A stretch of DNA of 64,000 nt from Nonomuraea sp. PA05 (GCF_008086045.1 NZ_VSEY01000048.1:1-64000), one strand, 5' to 3'. Shown: positions 1 through 10,778, numbered from the stretch's first letter. Notes: generated from the sequence alone by a model not told the origin. Made by a program: numbers and translations.

Positions 1-38
1 CCTGCGGGTGTGATCGCCCGAACGACGCGGCTCAGACA

Positions 39-947
39 CTAACTCCAGATCGACACGTGCACAGGCGGCCTGAACCGGCTGCGCGGTATCCCCTCGTCCG
101 GGGTCCGCATGATCTGGGTGGCCGATGGCGCCGTGAGAAAGTCCATGAAGGTGCCCGCGGCGGCCGACCGCGTGGCCGGCTCCAGGGTGGTGGCGTACCA
201 GTAGGCGGGCAGCGGGGTGGCGGCCGTCTCGATGGGGACGAGCTCCCCCCGCCGTACCTGCGACGCCACCAGGTGCGCGGTGGCGGGCGCGACGCCGGCG
301 CCTTCGGCCGCGGCCTTCCAGGCGGCCGTCTGGTTGGCGAAGACGCGGACCTGGGCTTCGGGGACGCGCAGCAGGCGCAGGAGGCGGCTGGTGTCGCTGG
401 CCGGGTCGGTGCCGGACGGGCCGACCAGCCAGTGGTCGCGGCGGCCCCGGGGGGAGCCGACGACGATGAGGCGGCAGCGCAGCACCGGGCGGCTCACCAG
501 GCCCTCACCCTGGGGCTGGGCGCCGAGCGCGACGTCGGCCAGGCGGCTGGAGAGCAGCAGCGGGATCTCGGCGGTAGCGGCCACGCCGGTGGTGGCGTCC
601 ACGGGCTTGCGCTGGGTGAACAGGCAGAGCAGGGGGCCGGCGACGTACTCGGCCAGGCCCGCGTCCATGACCACGTGCAGCCGCGCGGGGCGGCCCGGCT
701 GGACGGCGGCGACGGCCTCCGCGCCGAGCGCGACCATCTGGGACGCGATGCCCAGCAGGCGCCGGCCGCCCTCGGTGAGGACCATGCGGTCGCCCGAGCG
801 GGTGACCAGGGGGTCGCCGAGGTGCCGGCGGAGCTGGGCCAGCGACTGGGAGACGGCGGGCTCGCTGACGCCGAGCGCCCGCGCGGCGGCCTTGACGGAG
901 CCGAGGCGGGCGACGAAGACGAACGCGCCGAGCTGGCTGAGTGTCAC
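39..947 (-). CDS. LysR-family transcriptional regulator
   Basis: A 302-residue DNA-binding regulator. Residues 1-60 form the LysR winged helix-turn-helix, with the typical run KAAARALGVSEPAVSQSLAQ, and the rest is a substrate-binding-like effector domain. It is transcribed away from coxM, with about 85 bp between the two starts. LysR proteins usually control the divergent operon, so this is the likely regulator of the CO dehydrogenase genes. That link is inferred from position only. A short dyad at 976-989 lies in the shared promoter region. The effector cannot be read from the sequence. Length is normal for the family and no defect is seen. Confidence 0.9.
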   Translation of the reverse strand: MTLSQLGAFVFVARLGSVKAAARALGVSEPAVSQSLAQLRRHLGDPLVTRSGDRMVLTEGGRRLLGIASQMVALGAEAVAAVQPGRPARLHVVMDAGLAEYVAGPLLCLFTQRKPVDATTGVAATAEIPLLLSSRLADVALGAQPQGEGLVSRPVLRCRLIVVGSPRGRRDHWLVGPSGTDPASDTSRLLRLLRVPEAQVRVFANQTAAWKAAAEGAGVAPATAHLVASQVRRGELVPIETAATPLPAYWYATTLEPATRSAAAGTFMDFLTAPSATQIMRTPDEGIPRSRFRPPVHVSIWS

Positions 948-975
948 TCCCCCTTCTTAGTTCTCGGGGCCGCAT

Positions 976-989
976 TAAGGAAAGCCTTA
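976..989. promoter_or_regulatory. LysR-box-like dyad between lysR and coxM
   Basis: TAAGG-AAAG-CCTTA is a perfect 5-bp inverted repeat with a T-N11-A-like core, as in LysR binding sites. It sits between the divergent lysR and coxM starts. A second perfect palindrome, TTGTCGCGACAA, lies at 998-1009. Binding by the neighbouring LysR protein is inference. Confidence 0.4.
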
Positions 990-1032
990 TTTGCGGATTG
1001 TCGCGACAAATCGGGAACAGCACTGTGCTCTC

Positions 1033-1896
1033 ATGCAGGTTCCCGCGACGTTCGAATACGAGAGAGCGGACAGTGTTCCGCACGCGCTCGAACTTCTGGA
1101 GCGCTACGGGCCCGAGGCGAGGGTCGTCGCAGGTGGGCACAGTCTCATCCCGATGATGAAGCTCCGCCTGGCCCAGCCGGAGGCGCTGATCGACATCAAC
1201 GGCCTGGCCGACGAGCTGGGCGGCATCGCCGTGGAGGGTGACGAGCTGGCGATCGGGGCGATGGTGCGGCACACGGAGTTGCTGGAGAGCGCCACCGCCA
1301 CCGACCTTTTCCCGATATTTCGGGATGCGGAGCGTGTTATTGCTGACCCAATAGTGCGAAATCGGGGGACCGTTGGTGGTTCCCTCTGCCAAGGGGATCC
1401 TTCGGAGGATTTATCGGCCGTGTTCGCGGCCCTGCGGGCGACCGCGGTCATCCAGGGGCCGGGCGGAATTCGCACGGTGGCTGTCAGGGAATTCCACGAG
1501 GGTCCTTACGAGACGGCCGTCCAGCCGAACGAGCTGCTGATCCAGCTCCGCGTGCCCGTCGCGCCCGGCACCGGCAGCGCGTACGAGAAGGTCGAGCGGC
1601 GGGTCGGCGACTGGCCCGTGGCGGCGGCCGGAGCGGTGCTGCGGATCGAGGGCGGCGTGATCGCGCAGGCCGGAATCGGCCTGACGGCGGTCGGCGCCGG
1701 GCACTTCTGCGCCCCGGAGGCCGAGGCCCACCTGGAGGGCCGGGCGCCGGACGAGGAGGCGTTCGCGCAGGCGGGCCGGATCGCCGCCGAGCACTGCGAG
1801 CCGCACGCCGACCAGCGCGGCCCCGCCGACTACAAGCGGCACCTGGCCGCCGAGCTGACCAGGCGCGCGCTCGCCAGGGCCGCAGGGAGGATCTGA
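1033..1896 (+). CDS. coxM: Carbon monoxide dehydrogenase medium (FAD) subunit
   Basis: The FAD-binding subunit of the aerobic molybdenum CO dehydrogenase, which passes electrons from the [2Fe-2S] subunit to the quinone pool. The N-terminus (MQVPATFEYERADSV) and the FAD loop AGGHSLIPMMKLRLAQP are those of CoxM. The second FAD motif is at IGAMVRH and RNRGTVGGSLCQGDP. I chose ATG 1033 over an in-frame upstream start at 991 because CoxM proteins begin with this short segment before the first strand. It is the first gene of a coxM-S-L-xdhC operon; coxS starts 2 nt after its stop. It carries a TTA codon at 1411-1413, rare in this genome type, so expression may depend on the bldA leucyl-tRNA. Confidence 0.93.
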   Translation: MQVPATFEYERADSVPHALELLERYGPEARVVAGGHSLIPMMKLRLAQPEALIDINGLADELGGIAVEGDELAIGAMVRHTELLESATATDLFPIFRDAERVIADPIVRNRGTVGGSLCQGDPSEDLSAVFAALRATAVIQGPGGIRTVAVREFHEGPYETAVQPNELLIQLRVPVAPGTGSAYEKVERRVGDWPVAAAGAVLRIEGGVIAQAGIGLTAVGAGHFCAPEAEAHLEGRAPDEEAFAQAGRIAAEHCEPHADQRGPADYKRHLAAELTRRALARAAGRI

Positions 1897-1898
1897 AG

Positions 1899-2357
1899 AT
1901 GCGGATCACGGTCTCCGTGAACGGGCAGTCGTACACCAGGGACGTCGAGCCGCGGCTGCTGCTCGTGCACTTCCTGCGCGACGAGCTGGACCTGACCGGC
2001 ACCCACTGGGGCTGCGACACCTCCAACTGCGGGGTGTGCACGGTGCAGCTCGACGGCGTGCCCGTGAAGTCGTGCACGGTGCTGGCCGTCATGGCCGACG
2101 GGCGCGAGGTCACCACCGTGGAGGGGCTGGAGCGCGACGGCGAGCTGGACGCGGTGCAGAAGGGGTTCGTGGAGTGCCACGGGCTGCAGTGCGGGTTCTG
2201 CACGCCGGGCATGCTGCTGACCGCGCGGGCCCTGCTCGACCGCAACCCCGACCCGGACGAGGCGCAGATCCGCGAGGCGATCTCGGGGCAACTGTGCCGC
2301 TGCACGGGTTACGAGAACATCGTCCGTTCGATCCGATGGGCGGCGGAAGCCAAATGA
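1899..2357 (+). CDS. coxS: Carbon monoxide dehydrogenase small (2x[2Fe-2S]) subunit
   Basis: The iron-sulfur subunit of CO dehydrogenase, 152 residues as usual for the family. The N-terminal plant-type ferredoxin cluster is ligated by the Cys residues of GCDTSNCGVC and a later Cys. The C-terminal helical domain carries the second cluster, with CGFCTPG and CRCTGYENIV. It relays electrons from the Mo site of CoxL to the FAD of CoxM. The stop codon overlaps the coxL start (ATGA), showing translational coupling. Position between coxM and coxL is the normal order of form I CO dehydrogenase operons. Confidence 0.95.
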   Translation: MRITVSVNGQSYTRDVEPRLLLVHFLRDELDLTGTHWGCDTSNCGVCTVQLDGVPVKSCTVLAVMADGREVTTVEGLERDGELDAVQKGFVECHGLQCGFCTPGMLLTARALLDRNPDPDEAQIREAISGQLCRCTGYENIVRSIRWAAEAK

Positions 2358-4702
2358 CCTTTGGACGCATGCACCGCAAAGAGGACGCCCGTTTCATCCG
2401 CGGGCGCGGCAACTACACCGACGACGTACGCCTGCCCGGCATGCTGTACGGCGCCATCCTGCGCAGCCCCCACGCCCACGCGCGCATCGTCTCCATCGAC
2501 ACCAGCGCGGCCGAGGCGCATCCGAAGGTCAAGGCGGTCATCACCGGCCAGACCCTCGCCGGGCTGAACCTGGCCTGGATGCCGACGCTGTCGAACGACA
2601 TCCAGGCGGTGCTGGCCACCGACAAGGTGCGCTTCCAGGGCCAGGAGGTCGCGTTCGTGGTGGCCGAGGACGCGTACTCGGCGCGCGACGCGCTGGAGCT
2701 GATCGACGTCGAGTACGACCCCCTCGACGCGGTCATCGACGCCAGGAAGGCCCTCGACCCCGGCGCCCCGGTGATCCGCGACGATCTCGAAGGGCGTACC
2801 GGCAACCACATCTTCGACTGGGAGGCCGGCGACAAGGCGCGCACGGACGCCGTGTTCGAGCAGGCCGAGGTGACGGTCGCGCAGGACATGATCTACCCGC
2901 GGGTGCATCCGGCGCCGCTGGAGACGTGCGGCGCGCTGGCCGACTTCGACAAGGTCACGGGCAAGCTGACCGTCTGGTGCCCGACGCAGGCGCCGCACGC
3001 CCACCGCACGCTGTACGCGATGGTGGCCGGGCTGCCCGAGCACAAGATCCGGGTGATCTCGCCCGACATCGGCGGCGGCTTCGGCGGCAAGGTCGGGATT
3101 TATCCAGGATATGTGTGTGCGATCGTCGGCTCGATCGTCACCGGCAAGCCGGTCAAGTGGATGGAGGACCGCTCCGAGAACCTCATGAGCACGGCCTTCG
3201 CCCGCGACTACCACATGCACGGTGAGATCGCCGCGACCCGCGACGGCAAGATCCAGGGCATCCGGGTCAAGGTGCTGGCCGACCACGGGGCCTTCAACGG
3301 CACCGCGCAGCCGACCAAGTTCCCCGCCGGGTTCTTCCACGTCTTCTCCGGTTCGTACGACGTCGGGACCGCCCACTGCGAGGTCACCGGCGTCTACACG
3401 AACAAGGCCCCCGGCGGCGTCGCCTACGCCTGCTCCTTCCGCGTCACCGAGGCCGTCTACCTGGTCGAGCGCATGGTGGACGTGCTGGCCGCCGAGCTCG
3501 GCCTGGACCCGGCCGAGCTGCGCATGCGCAACCTGCTCAAGCCGGAGCAGTTCCCGTACACCTCCCCCACGGGCTGGGAGTACGACTCGGGCGACTACCC
3601 GAAGGCGCTGCGCCTGGCCATGGACATGGCCGGCTACGACAAGCTCCGCGCCGAGCAGGCCGACAAGCGCTCCAGGGGCGAGCTGATGGGCATCGGCGTC
3701 AGCTTCTTCACCGAGGCGGTCGGCGCGGGCCCGCGCAAGCACATGGACATCCTCGGCCTCGGCATGGCCGACGGCGCCGAGCTGCGCGTGCACCCGACGG
3801 GCAAGGCGGTGCTGCGGGTGTCGTGCCAGTCGCAGGGCCAGGGGCACGAGACGACGTTCGCCCAGATCGTCGGGCAGGAGCTGGGCATCCCGGCCGACGA
3901 CGTGGAGGTGGTGCACGGCGACACGGACCAGACGCCGTTCGGGCTCGGCACGTACGGCTCGCGCTCCACGCCCGTCTCAGGGGCCGCCACGGCCATCGTG
4001 TCCAGGAAGGTGCGGGACCGGGCCAAGATCGTCGCAGCGGCCATGCTGGAGGCCTCCCCGGACGACCTGGAGTGGACCGACGGCAAGTGGTCGGTGGTGG
4101 GCGACCCGTCCACCGGCAAGTCGATGGCCGAGATCGCGCTGGCCGCGCACTCGAACCTGGAGCTGCCCGACGGCGTCGAGGGCCACCTGGACGCGGTCAC
4201 CGTCTACAACCCGCCGAACCTCACCTACCCGTTCGGCGCCTACATCTGCGTCGTGGACGTGGACCCCGGCACCGGGCAGGTCAAGGTGCGCAGGTTCGTG
4301 GCGGTGGACGACTGCGGGGTGCGGATCAACCCGATGATCGTCGAGGGGCAGATCCACGGCGGGCTGGCCGACGGGGTCGGCATGGCGCTCATGCAGGTGA
4401 TGGCGTTCGACGAGGACGGCAACCACCTCGGCGCCTCGTTCATGGACTACCTGCTGCCGACCTCGATGGAGTGCCCGTCGTGGGAGCTGGGCGAGACCGT
4501 CACGCCGTCGCCGACGCACCCGATCGGGGCCAAGGGCGTCGGCGAGTCGGCCACCGTCGGCTCCCCCGCCGCCGTGGTCAACGCCGTGGTGGACGCGCTC
4601 GCGCCGTACGGGGTGCGGCACGCGGACATGCCGCTCACGCCGGCGAACGTGTGGCGCGTCGTCAACGGCGACCCGTTCCGTACGGACCTGGCGATCCCGT
4701 GA
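2354..4702 (+). CDS. coxL: Carbon monoxide dehydrogenase large (molybdopterin) subunit, form I
   Basis: The catalytic subunit that oxidises CO with water to CO2 at a Mo-Cu centre bound to molybdopterin cytosine dinucleotide. The 782-residue length is normal. The active-site loop reads AYACSFR (near residue 357), matching the AYxCSFR signature that separates true (form I) CO dehydrogenase from form II AYRGAGR relatives; its Cys binds copper. Other family motifs are GGGFGGK and, near the C-terminus, GAKGVGESATVG with the catalytic Glu. The ATG at 2354 overlaps the coxS stop. The frame stays open upstream but that part is coxS in another frame. The stop overlaps the GTG of the XdhC gene. The activity call rests on the motif; CO oxidation itself is inferred. 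Confidence 0.96.
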   Translation: MTFGRMHRKEDARFIRGRGNYTDDVRLPGMLYGAILRSPHAHARIVSIDTSAAEAHPKVKAVITGQTLAGLNLAWMPTLSNDIQAVLATDKVRFQGQEVAFVVAEDAYSARDALELIDVEYDPLDAVIDARKALDPGAPVIRDDLEGRTGNHIFDWEAGDKARTDAVFEQAEVTVAQDMIYPRVHPAPLETCGALADFDKVTGKLTVWCPTQAPHAHRTLYAMVAGLPEHKIRVISPDIGGGFGGKVGIYPGYVCAIVGSIVTGKPVKWMEDRSENLMSTAFARDYHMHGEIAATRDGKIQGIRVKVLADHGAFNGTAQPTKFPAGFFHVFSGSYDVGTAHCEVTGVYTNKAPGGVAYACSFRVTEAVYLVERMVDVLAAELGLDPAELRMRNLLKPEQFPYTSPTGWEYDSGDYPKALRLAMDMAGYDKLRAEQADKRSRGELMGIGVSFFTEAVGAGPRKHMDILGLGMADGAELRVHPTGKAVLRVSCQSQGQGHETTFAQIVGQELGIPADDVEVVHGDTDQTPFGLGTYGSRSTPVSGAATAIVSRKVRDRAKIVAAAMLEASPDDLEWTDGKWSVVGDPSTGKSMAEIALAAHSNLELPDGVEGHLDAVTVYNPPNLTYPFGAYICVVDVDPGTGQVKVRRFVAVDDCGVRINPMIVEGQIHGGLADGVGMALMQVMAFDEDGNHLGASFMDYLLPTSMECPSWELGETVTPSPTHPIGAKGVGESATVGSPAAVVNAVVDALAPYGVRHADMPLTPANVWRVVNGDPFRTDLAIP

Positions 4703-5424
4703 ACGAGTTCCTCGGCATGCCGGCGTCCCGGCCGCGGCCCGTCACCGATCTGGACTCCAGGGCGGCGGGGCTGCGGTCGGGGCGGGAGCCGTACGTGGTG
4801 GCGACCGTCGTGCGGGCGCAGCGGCCGACCAGCGCGAAGGCGGGCGACCGCGCGCTGGTGCTGGCCGACGGGACCATCGAGGGGTTCGTGGGCGGCGTGT
4901 GCGCGACGGACACCGTACGCGCGCAGGGTCTGCGGCTGATGGGCACCGGCGACGCCACACTGCTGCGGATCACCCCGCAGGAGGACGCGCCGCGCGAGGA
5001 GGAGGGCCTGGTCGCCGTGGGCCAGCCGTGCCTGTCGGGCGGCACGCTGGAGATCTTCCTGGAGTCCGTGGCGCCGCCCCGGCTGGTGCGCGTGCACGGC
5101 GACAGCCCCATCGCGCGCGCGTTCACCGCGGTGGGGCAGGCGATGGGCTGCACGGTCGAGCCGGGGCCCGGCCCCATCGCGGCCGACACCGCCGCCGTGC
5201 TGGTGGCCTCGCACGGTGTGGGCGAGGAGCCCGTGCTGCGCGAGGCGCTGGCGGCGGGCGTGCCGTACGTCGGGCTGATCGCCAGCCGCAAACGGGGCGC
5301 GGCCGTGCTGGCCAGGATGGAAGGCGGCGAACGCGTGCACGTTCCCGCAGGTCTGGACATCGGGGCCAGAACACCTGGTGAGGTGGCGGTCTCGGTGTAC
5401 GCCGAGATCATCCGGCTCCGCTGA
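4699..5424 (+). CDS. XdhC/CoxI-family molybdenum cofactor maturation protein
   Basis: A 241-residue protein of the XdhC/CoxI family, which handles or sulfurates molybdenum cofactor before insertion into xanthine/CO dehydrogenases. An N-terminal XdhC segment (residues 15-85, with FVGGVCATDTVRAQ) is followed by a Rossmann-like C-terminal half ending in YVGLIASRKRGAAVLARM and ARTPGEVAVSVYAEI. The GTG start overlaps the coxL TGA by 4 nt, so it is the last gene of the cox operon. The usual GGCVE motif is altered to GGVCA. The AAA ATPase (CoxD), VWA protein (CoxE) and CoxG found in many cox operons are absent here and would have to be encoded elsewhere. Confidence 0.88.
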   Translation: MNEFLGMPASRPRPVTDLDSRAAGLRSGREPYVVATVVRAQRPTSAKAGDRALVLADGTIEGFVGGVCATDTVRAQGLRLMGTGDATLLRITPQEDAPREEEGLVAVGQPCLSGGTLEIFLESVAPPRLVRVHGDSPIARAFTAVGQAMGCTVEPGPGPIAADTAAVLVASHGVGEEPVLREALAAGVPYVGLIASRKRGAAVLARMEGGERVHVPAGLDIGARTPGEVAVSVYAEIIRLR

Positions 5425-5516
5425 ACAGGGGGTATCGACGCGCGGCCACCCGGGTACGCCAGAAAAGGTAAAGCCAATCCCCGGGAAGCCCCTTCCGCTA
5501 TCCGGAGAGCGAAGGG

Positions 5517-6410
5517 ATGTCGATGCCGACGGAAACGGTCAGTCAAGCGCAGGCGATGACGGGCGAGCGGCCCACGTCCCAGCGGGCCAGCCAGGCGGAG
5601 GCGGTGACGGGCGAGCGCCCGGCGCCCCAGCGGGCCGGCCGGGCGGAGGCGGTGACGGACGAGCGCCCCGCGTCCCAGCCGGGCAGTCTGGAGCGCGGGA
5701 TCGACATCCTGCTCGCGCTCAGCGCCGCCTCCCGCCCGGTCACGCTGTCGCAGCTCTGCCGCAGCACGGGCCTGCCCAAGTCGACGGCGCACCGGATCCT
5801 GGGCGTGCTGTGCTCGCGCGAGCTGGCCCGCCGGGTGGGCAACGCGTACCTGCCCGGCGAGCTGCTGGAGTCGATGGCGGGCATCACCCGCGCGCGCGTG
5901 CCCGGCACGCGCGGGGTGGTGCTGCCGTACCTGCTGTACCTGTTCGAGACCACCAGGCACACGGTGAACCTGGCCGTGCCGTCCGGTCTGGAGGCCCGCT
6001 ACGTCGAGCGCCTGTACGGCCACAACCGGGTCGGCTCGCGCTCCGACGGCCTGGACCGGGCGCCGCTGCACTGCACGGCGACCGGCAAGGCGCTGCTGGC
6101 CTTCGATCCGAAGCTGCGCCAGGAGCTGCTGGCGCGCGGCGCGTTCGAGCGGCTGACGCGCCGCACGATCACCAACCTGGCCGGTCTCGAACGGGAGCTG
6201 GCGCAGGTCCGCCGGCACGGCGTCGCCTACTCGCAGGAGGAGTTCACCGAAGGGGTGGCGTGCGTGGCGGCGCCGGTGTTCGGGCCGGGCGGGCGGGTCT
6301 GCATGTCGGTGGGCGTGGCCGCCCCCGCGCACCTGGCGCCGCTCGCGAAGCTGGGCATTTCGGTACGTGGTGCCGCCCAGGCGATCTCCGCCGCCCTCCT
6401 TCCCCTATGA
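5517..6410 (+). CDS. IclR-family transcriptional regulator with repetitive N-terminal extension
   Basis: A 297-residue regulator. The winged helix starts near residue 57 (SLERGIDILLALSAASRPVT, then LPKSTAHRILGVL) and the IclR effector domain fills residues 120-290, with ALHCTATGKALLAF-like and GVACVAAPVFG motifs. Before the HTH are three imperfect 16-residue repeats. ATG 5517 was taken as start; an in-frame ATG six bases on (5523) fits the AAGGG ribosome site slightly better. It follows the cox operon by 92 bp on the same strand and may control it or the P450 gene behind it; this is inference. Its effector is unknown. Confidence 0.9.
   Translation: MSMPTETVSQAQAMTGERPTSQRASQAEAVTGERPAPQRAGRAEAVTDERPASQPGSLERGIDILLALSAASRPVTLSQLCRSTGLPKSTAHRILGVLCSRELARRVGNAYLPGELLESMAGITRARVPGTRGVVLPYLLYLFETTRHTVNLAVPSGLEARYVERLYGHNRVGSRSDGLDRAPLHCTATGKALLAFDPKLRQELLARGAFERLTRRTITNLAGLERELAQVRRHGVAYSQEEFTEGVACVAAPVFGPGGRVCMSVGVAAPAHLAPLAKLGISVRGAAQAISAALLPL
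5544..5687 (+). repeat. Three 48-bp tandem repeats in the iclR gene
   Basis: Three consecutive 48-bp units encode 16-residue segments of the pattern xAxAxTxERPxxQxxx (units begin QAQAMTG, QAEAVTG, RAEAVTD). They precede the helix-turn-helix and keep the reading frame, so they look like an expanded, probably disordered, tail. Confidence 0.8.
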
Positions 6411-6424
6411 CCGTTCCGGTCACC

Positions 6425-6459
6425 GGAACACTCACGGATCTTGAGACCGAAAGTGTTCC
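6425..6459. promoter_or_regulatory. Inverted repeat ahead of the P450-like gene
   Basis: GGAACACT (6425-6432) is matched by AGTGTTCC (6452-6459), a perfect 8-bp inverted repeat with 19 nt between arms. It lies just after the iclR stop and before the chosen P450 start. It could be an operator (about 27 bp centre to centre) or a weak hairpin; no T-tract follows. Confidence 0.45.
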
Positions 6460-6535
6460 ACTGACCGAAACTCCTCATTGCGAACGCGTGCCCCCGAACG
6501 ATCACATCGACGCATGGAAGCGCCGAAGGTCACAC

Positions 6536-7678
6536 GTGCCTAGGGGACTGCCCAGGGCCACCCTGCTGGAGAGCCTGCGCCTGGCGGCCACGCTCGTCCC
6601 CCCGGGCACGCCGCACCTGACGCGCGGCCGCGACCCGCTGCGGGCGCGCACGCTGCTGGCCGCCCTGGAGACCCGGTACGGCGGCCGGCCTGTGCTCGTC
6701 CGCGGCCTGCGCGGCCGGGCCCTGCTGGTCATGTCCAAGCGCGACGCCCTGCGGGTGCTGGCCGAGGACGACGACGCCTACGCCCCCACCCTCGACCACC
6801 GCCCGTTCGGCCTGCCCACGGACGTGCTGCGCCCGCGCTTCATCGAGATCGCCAAGCAGGAGGCCGCCACGCTGACCGAAGGGGTGGTGGACCACGCGCG
6901 GCTCGACGCCTGCTGGCAGCGGGTGGCCAGGCGCTGCGTCTACGGCGACGGCGCGGCCCGCGACGAGGAGCTGACCCGGCTGCTGGAGGGCGTCACGCGG
7001 GCCGGGCGGTGGCGGGCCAGGCGGCGCCAGGAGATCCTCTCCGGCCGCTACGACACCCGCATCATCGACCACCTGCGCCGCGCCGAGCCCGGCAGCCTGG
7101 CCGGGCTGATCGCCGAGACACCCGAGGGCGAGTCGCCCGCGCTGATGCACGCCGCGTTCTGGCTGATGGGGCTGGGCTCGACCGCCGCGGGCCTGACACA
7201 GACGCTCGCGCTGCTCGCCGCGCACCCCGCCCACCGCAAGGCCGCCCGCAAGAACCCCGAACACCTGCGGGCCTGCCTGCGCGAAGGGCTGCGCCTGTGG
7301 CCGCCCGTGCCCGCCCTGTCGCGCGTCACGACCGCCGAGACCGACTGGTACGGCAGCGTCCTGCCCGCCGGCACCACCGTGCTCGTCCCGATGGCGGCCC
7401 ACCAGCGCAGCCCGCGCCTGCCGTACGCGAACACGTTCACGCCCGAGATCTGGCTGGACGGCACCGCCGCGCGGGAGTGGTGGGCGCGGCCCGGCTGCGG
7501 CGGCGTGCACCTGACGCTCGCCGTCGGCACGGCCTTCCTCGGCGCCGTGCTCAGCGTGGCCCGCCCCAAGCCCGTCGGACGGCTCATCTCCCAGCACCGG
7601 CCGCTCCCCCACGCCATCGACCTGTCGCGGCTGCGGGTGTCCATGCGGCCACTCCGGCGGGACCCTCCTGGAGGCTAG
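6536..7678 (+). CDS. Cytochrome P450-like protein with atypical haem-binding loop
   Basis: A P450-fold protein of about 380 residues. The K-helix ExxR is seen as EGLRLWPPVP near residue 251. The haem loop near residue 320 reads PGCGGVHLTLAVG: a Cys with the CxG pattern is kept, but the usual FGxGxRxC lead-in is missing. The I-helix region (FWLMGLGSTAAGLTQ) lacks the acidic-Thr pair of most P450s. I chose GTG 6536 for its AAGG site 7 nt upstream; the frame is open back to an ATG at 6407 that overlaps the iclR stop, and GTG 6488 is another option. The substrate is unknown; it may be a divergent enzyme such as a hydroperoxide-using P450 or one without monooxygenase activity. Confidence 0.75.
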   Translation: MPRGLPRATLLESLRLAATLVPPGTPHLTRGRDPLRARTLLAALETRYGGRPVLVRGLRGRALLVMSKRDALRVLAEDDDAYAPTLDHRPFGLPTDVLRPRFIEIAKQEAATLTEGVVDHARLDACWQRVARRCVYGDGAARDEELTRLLEGVTRAGRWRARRRQEILSGRYDTRIIDHLRRAEPGSLAGLIAETPEGESPALMHAAFWLMGLGSTAAGLTQTLALLAAHPAHRKAARKNPEHLRACLREGLRLWPPVPALSRVTTAETDWYGSVLPAGTTVLVPMAAHQRSPRLPYANTFTPEIWLDGTAAREWWARPGCGGVHLTLAVGTAFLGAVLSVARPKPVGRLISQHRPLPHAIDLSRLRVSMRPLRRDPPGG

Positions 7679-7801
7679 TGTCCAACGGACAGGCCCTTCC
7701 TCCGTTAGAGTCTGGGGTACAAACGGGATGCCGGGCGGCGGAACGGTTCGGGTTGCCATTCGGGTTGCCAGCGGACGAACCGGCGGGAGGAACGGTTCGG
7801 G

Positions 7802-9865
<2,064 letters not shown>

Positions 9866-9872
9866 CGGGCGG

Positions 9873-10778
9873 CTAGAAGCCGCGCGCCGGCGACACCACC
9901 CCTTCCAGCGGCTCCCCCTTGGCGAAGCGGCGCACGTTGGCGGTGACCCGCTCGGCCAGCCCTCGCCAGTAGGCCGGACGCGGGTTCGCCGAGTGCGGCG
10001 TGATCAGCACGTTCTCCAGCGTCCAGAGCGGATGCCCGTCAGGCAGCGGCTCCGGGTCGGTGACGTCGAGCGCCGCCCCGCCGATGCGGCCCACGCGCAG
10101 CGCCTCGACCAGGTCGCCCGTGCCGACGAGCCCGCCTCTGGCCACGTTCACCAGCCACGCGTCCGTCCGCATGAGCTCGAACTCGTACGCGCCGAACATG
10201 CCCCTGGTGCCGGGCGTGGCGGGCGCGGCGACGACCACGTAGTCGGCTTCCGGCAGCGCCTCCTGGTAGCGGGCGCGCGGCAGCACCTCGGCGGCTCCCG
10301 GCACCGCGCCGCTGTCGCTGACCGCGATGATCCGGCAGCCGAACGGCTCCAGCATCCTGATCAGCGCACGCCCGATGCCGCCGCAGCCCACGATGGCGAC
10401 GGTCGAGCCGGCCAGTTCCCTGGACGTGTTGGGCCCCCAGGTGGTGGCCCTGGCCAGCCGGTGCAGCCCGCGCGCGGCGGCCAGCATCAGGGCCAGCGCG
10501 TGCTCGGCGACGGGCTGCCCGTACGAGCCGGTGGCGGCGGTGAAGACGGGGTGCTCGGTGATGACGCCCGCGTCGGCCCACCGTTCGACGCCCGCGTGCG
10601 GGAGCTGCACCCAGCGGATGCCCTCGTGCAGCATGGATCGGATCTCGCCGGGGTCGTCGTTGCCGTAGTAGACGATCGCCTCGGCCTCGGCCAGGGGTAC
10701 GACGCGGGCGCCCGCGTCGCGTACGGCGTCGATGAGGACGGGCACGGGCTCGGGTCCGACGTGGACGGCGACGGTCAT
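9873..10778 (-). CDS. D-isomer-specific 2-hydroxyacid dehydrogenase
   Basis: A 301-residue NAD(P)-dependent dehydrogenase that would interconvert a 2-hydroxyacid and a 2-oxoacid. The Rossmann nucleotide site is VAIVGCGGIGRAL (near residue 130). Catalytic Arg is in VNVARGGLVGT, Glu in DVTDPEPLP and His in ITPHSAN, so the active site is complete. The substrate (glyoxylate, phosphoglycerate-like or other) cannot be told. It ends 7 bp from the convergent kinase gene and starts about 70 bp downstream of the histidine kinase stop on the same strand, possibly one transcript. Confidence 0.9.
   Translation of the reverse strand: MTVAVHVGPEPVPVLIDAVRDAGARVVPLAEAEAIVYYGNDDPGEIRSMLHEGIRWVQLPHAGVERWADAGVITEHPVFTAATGSYGQPVAEHALALMLAAARGLHRLARATTWGPNTSRELAGSTVAIVGCGGIGRALIRMLEPFGCRIIAVSDSGAVPGAAEVLPRARYQEALPEADYVVVAAPATPGTRGMFGAYEFELMRTDAWLVNVARGGLVGTGDLVEALRVGRIGGAALDVTDPEPLPDGHPLWTLENVLITPHSANPRPAYWRGLAERVTANVRRFAKGEPLEGVVSPARGF

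Noticed and set aside
998..1009. TTGTCGCGACAA palindrome as the definite LysR operator
   Set aside because: It is perfect but short and of a common GC-rich type; the T-N11-A-like dyad just upstream is a better candidate, so it was only mentioned.
2354..4702. Xanthine dehydrogenase or form II aldehyde-oxidase-like protein
   Set aside because: The active-site loop is AYACSFR, not AYRGAGR or the xanthine dehydrogenase equivalent.
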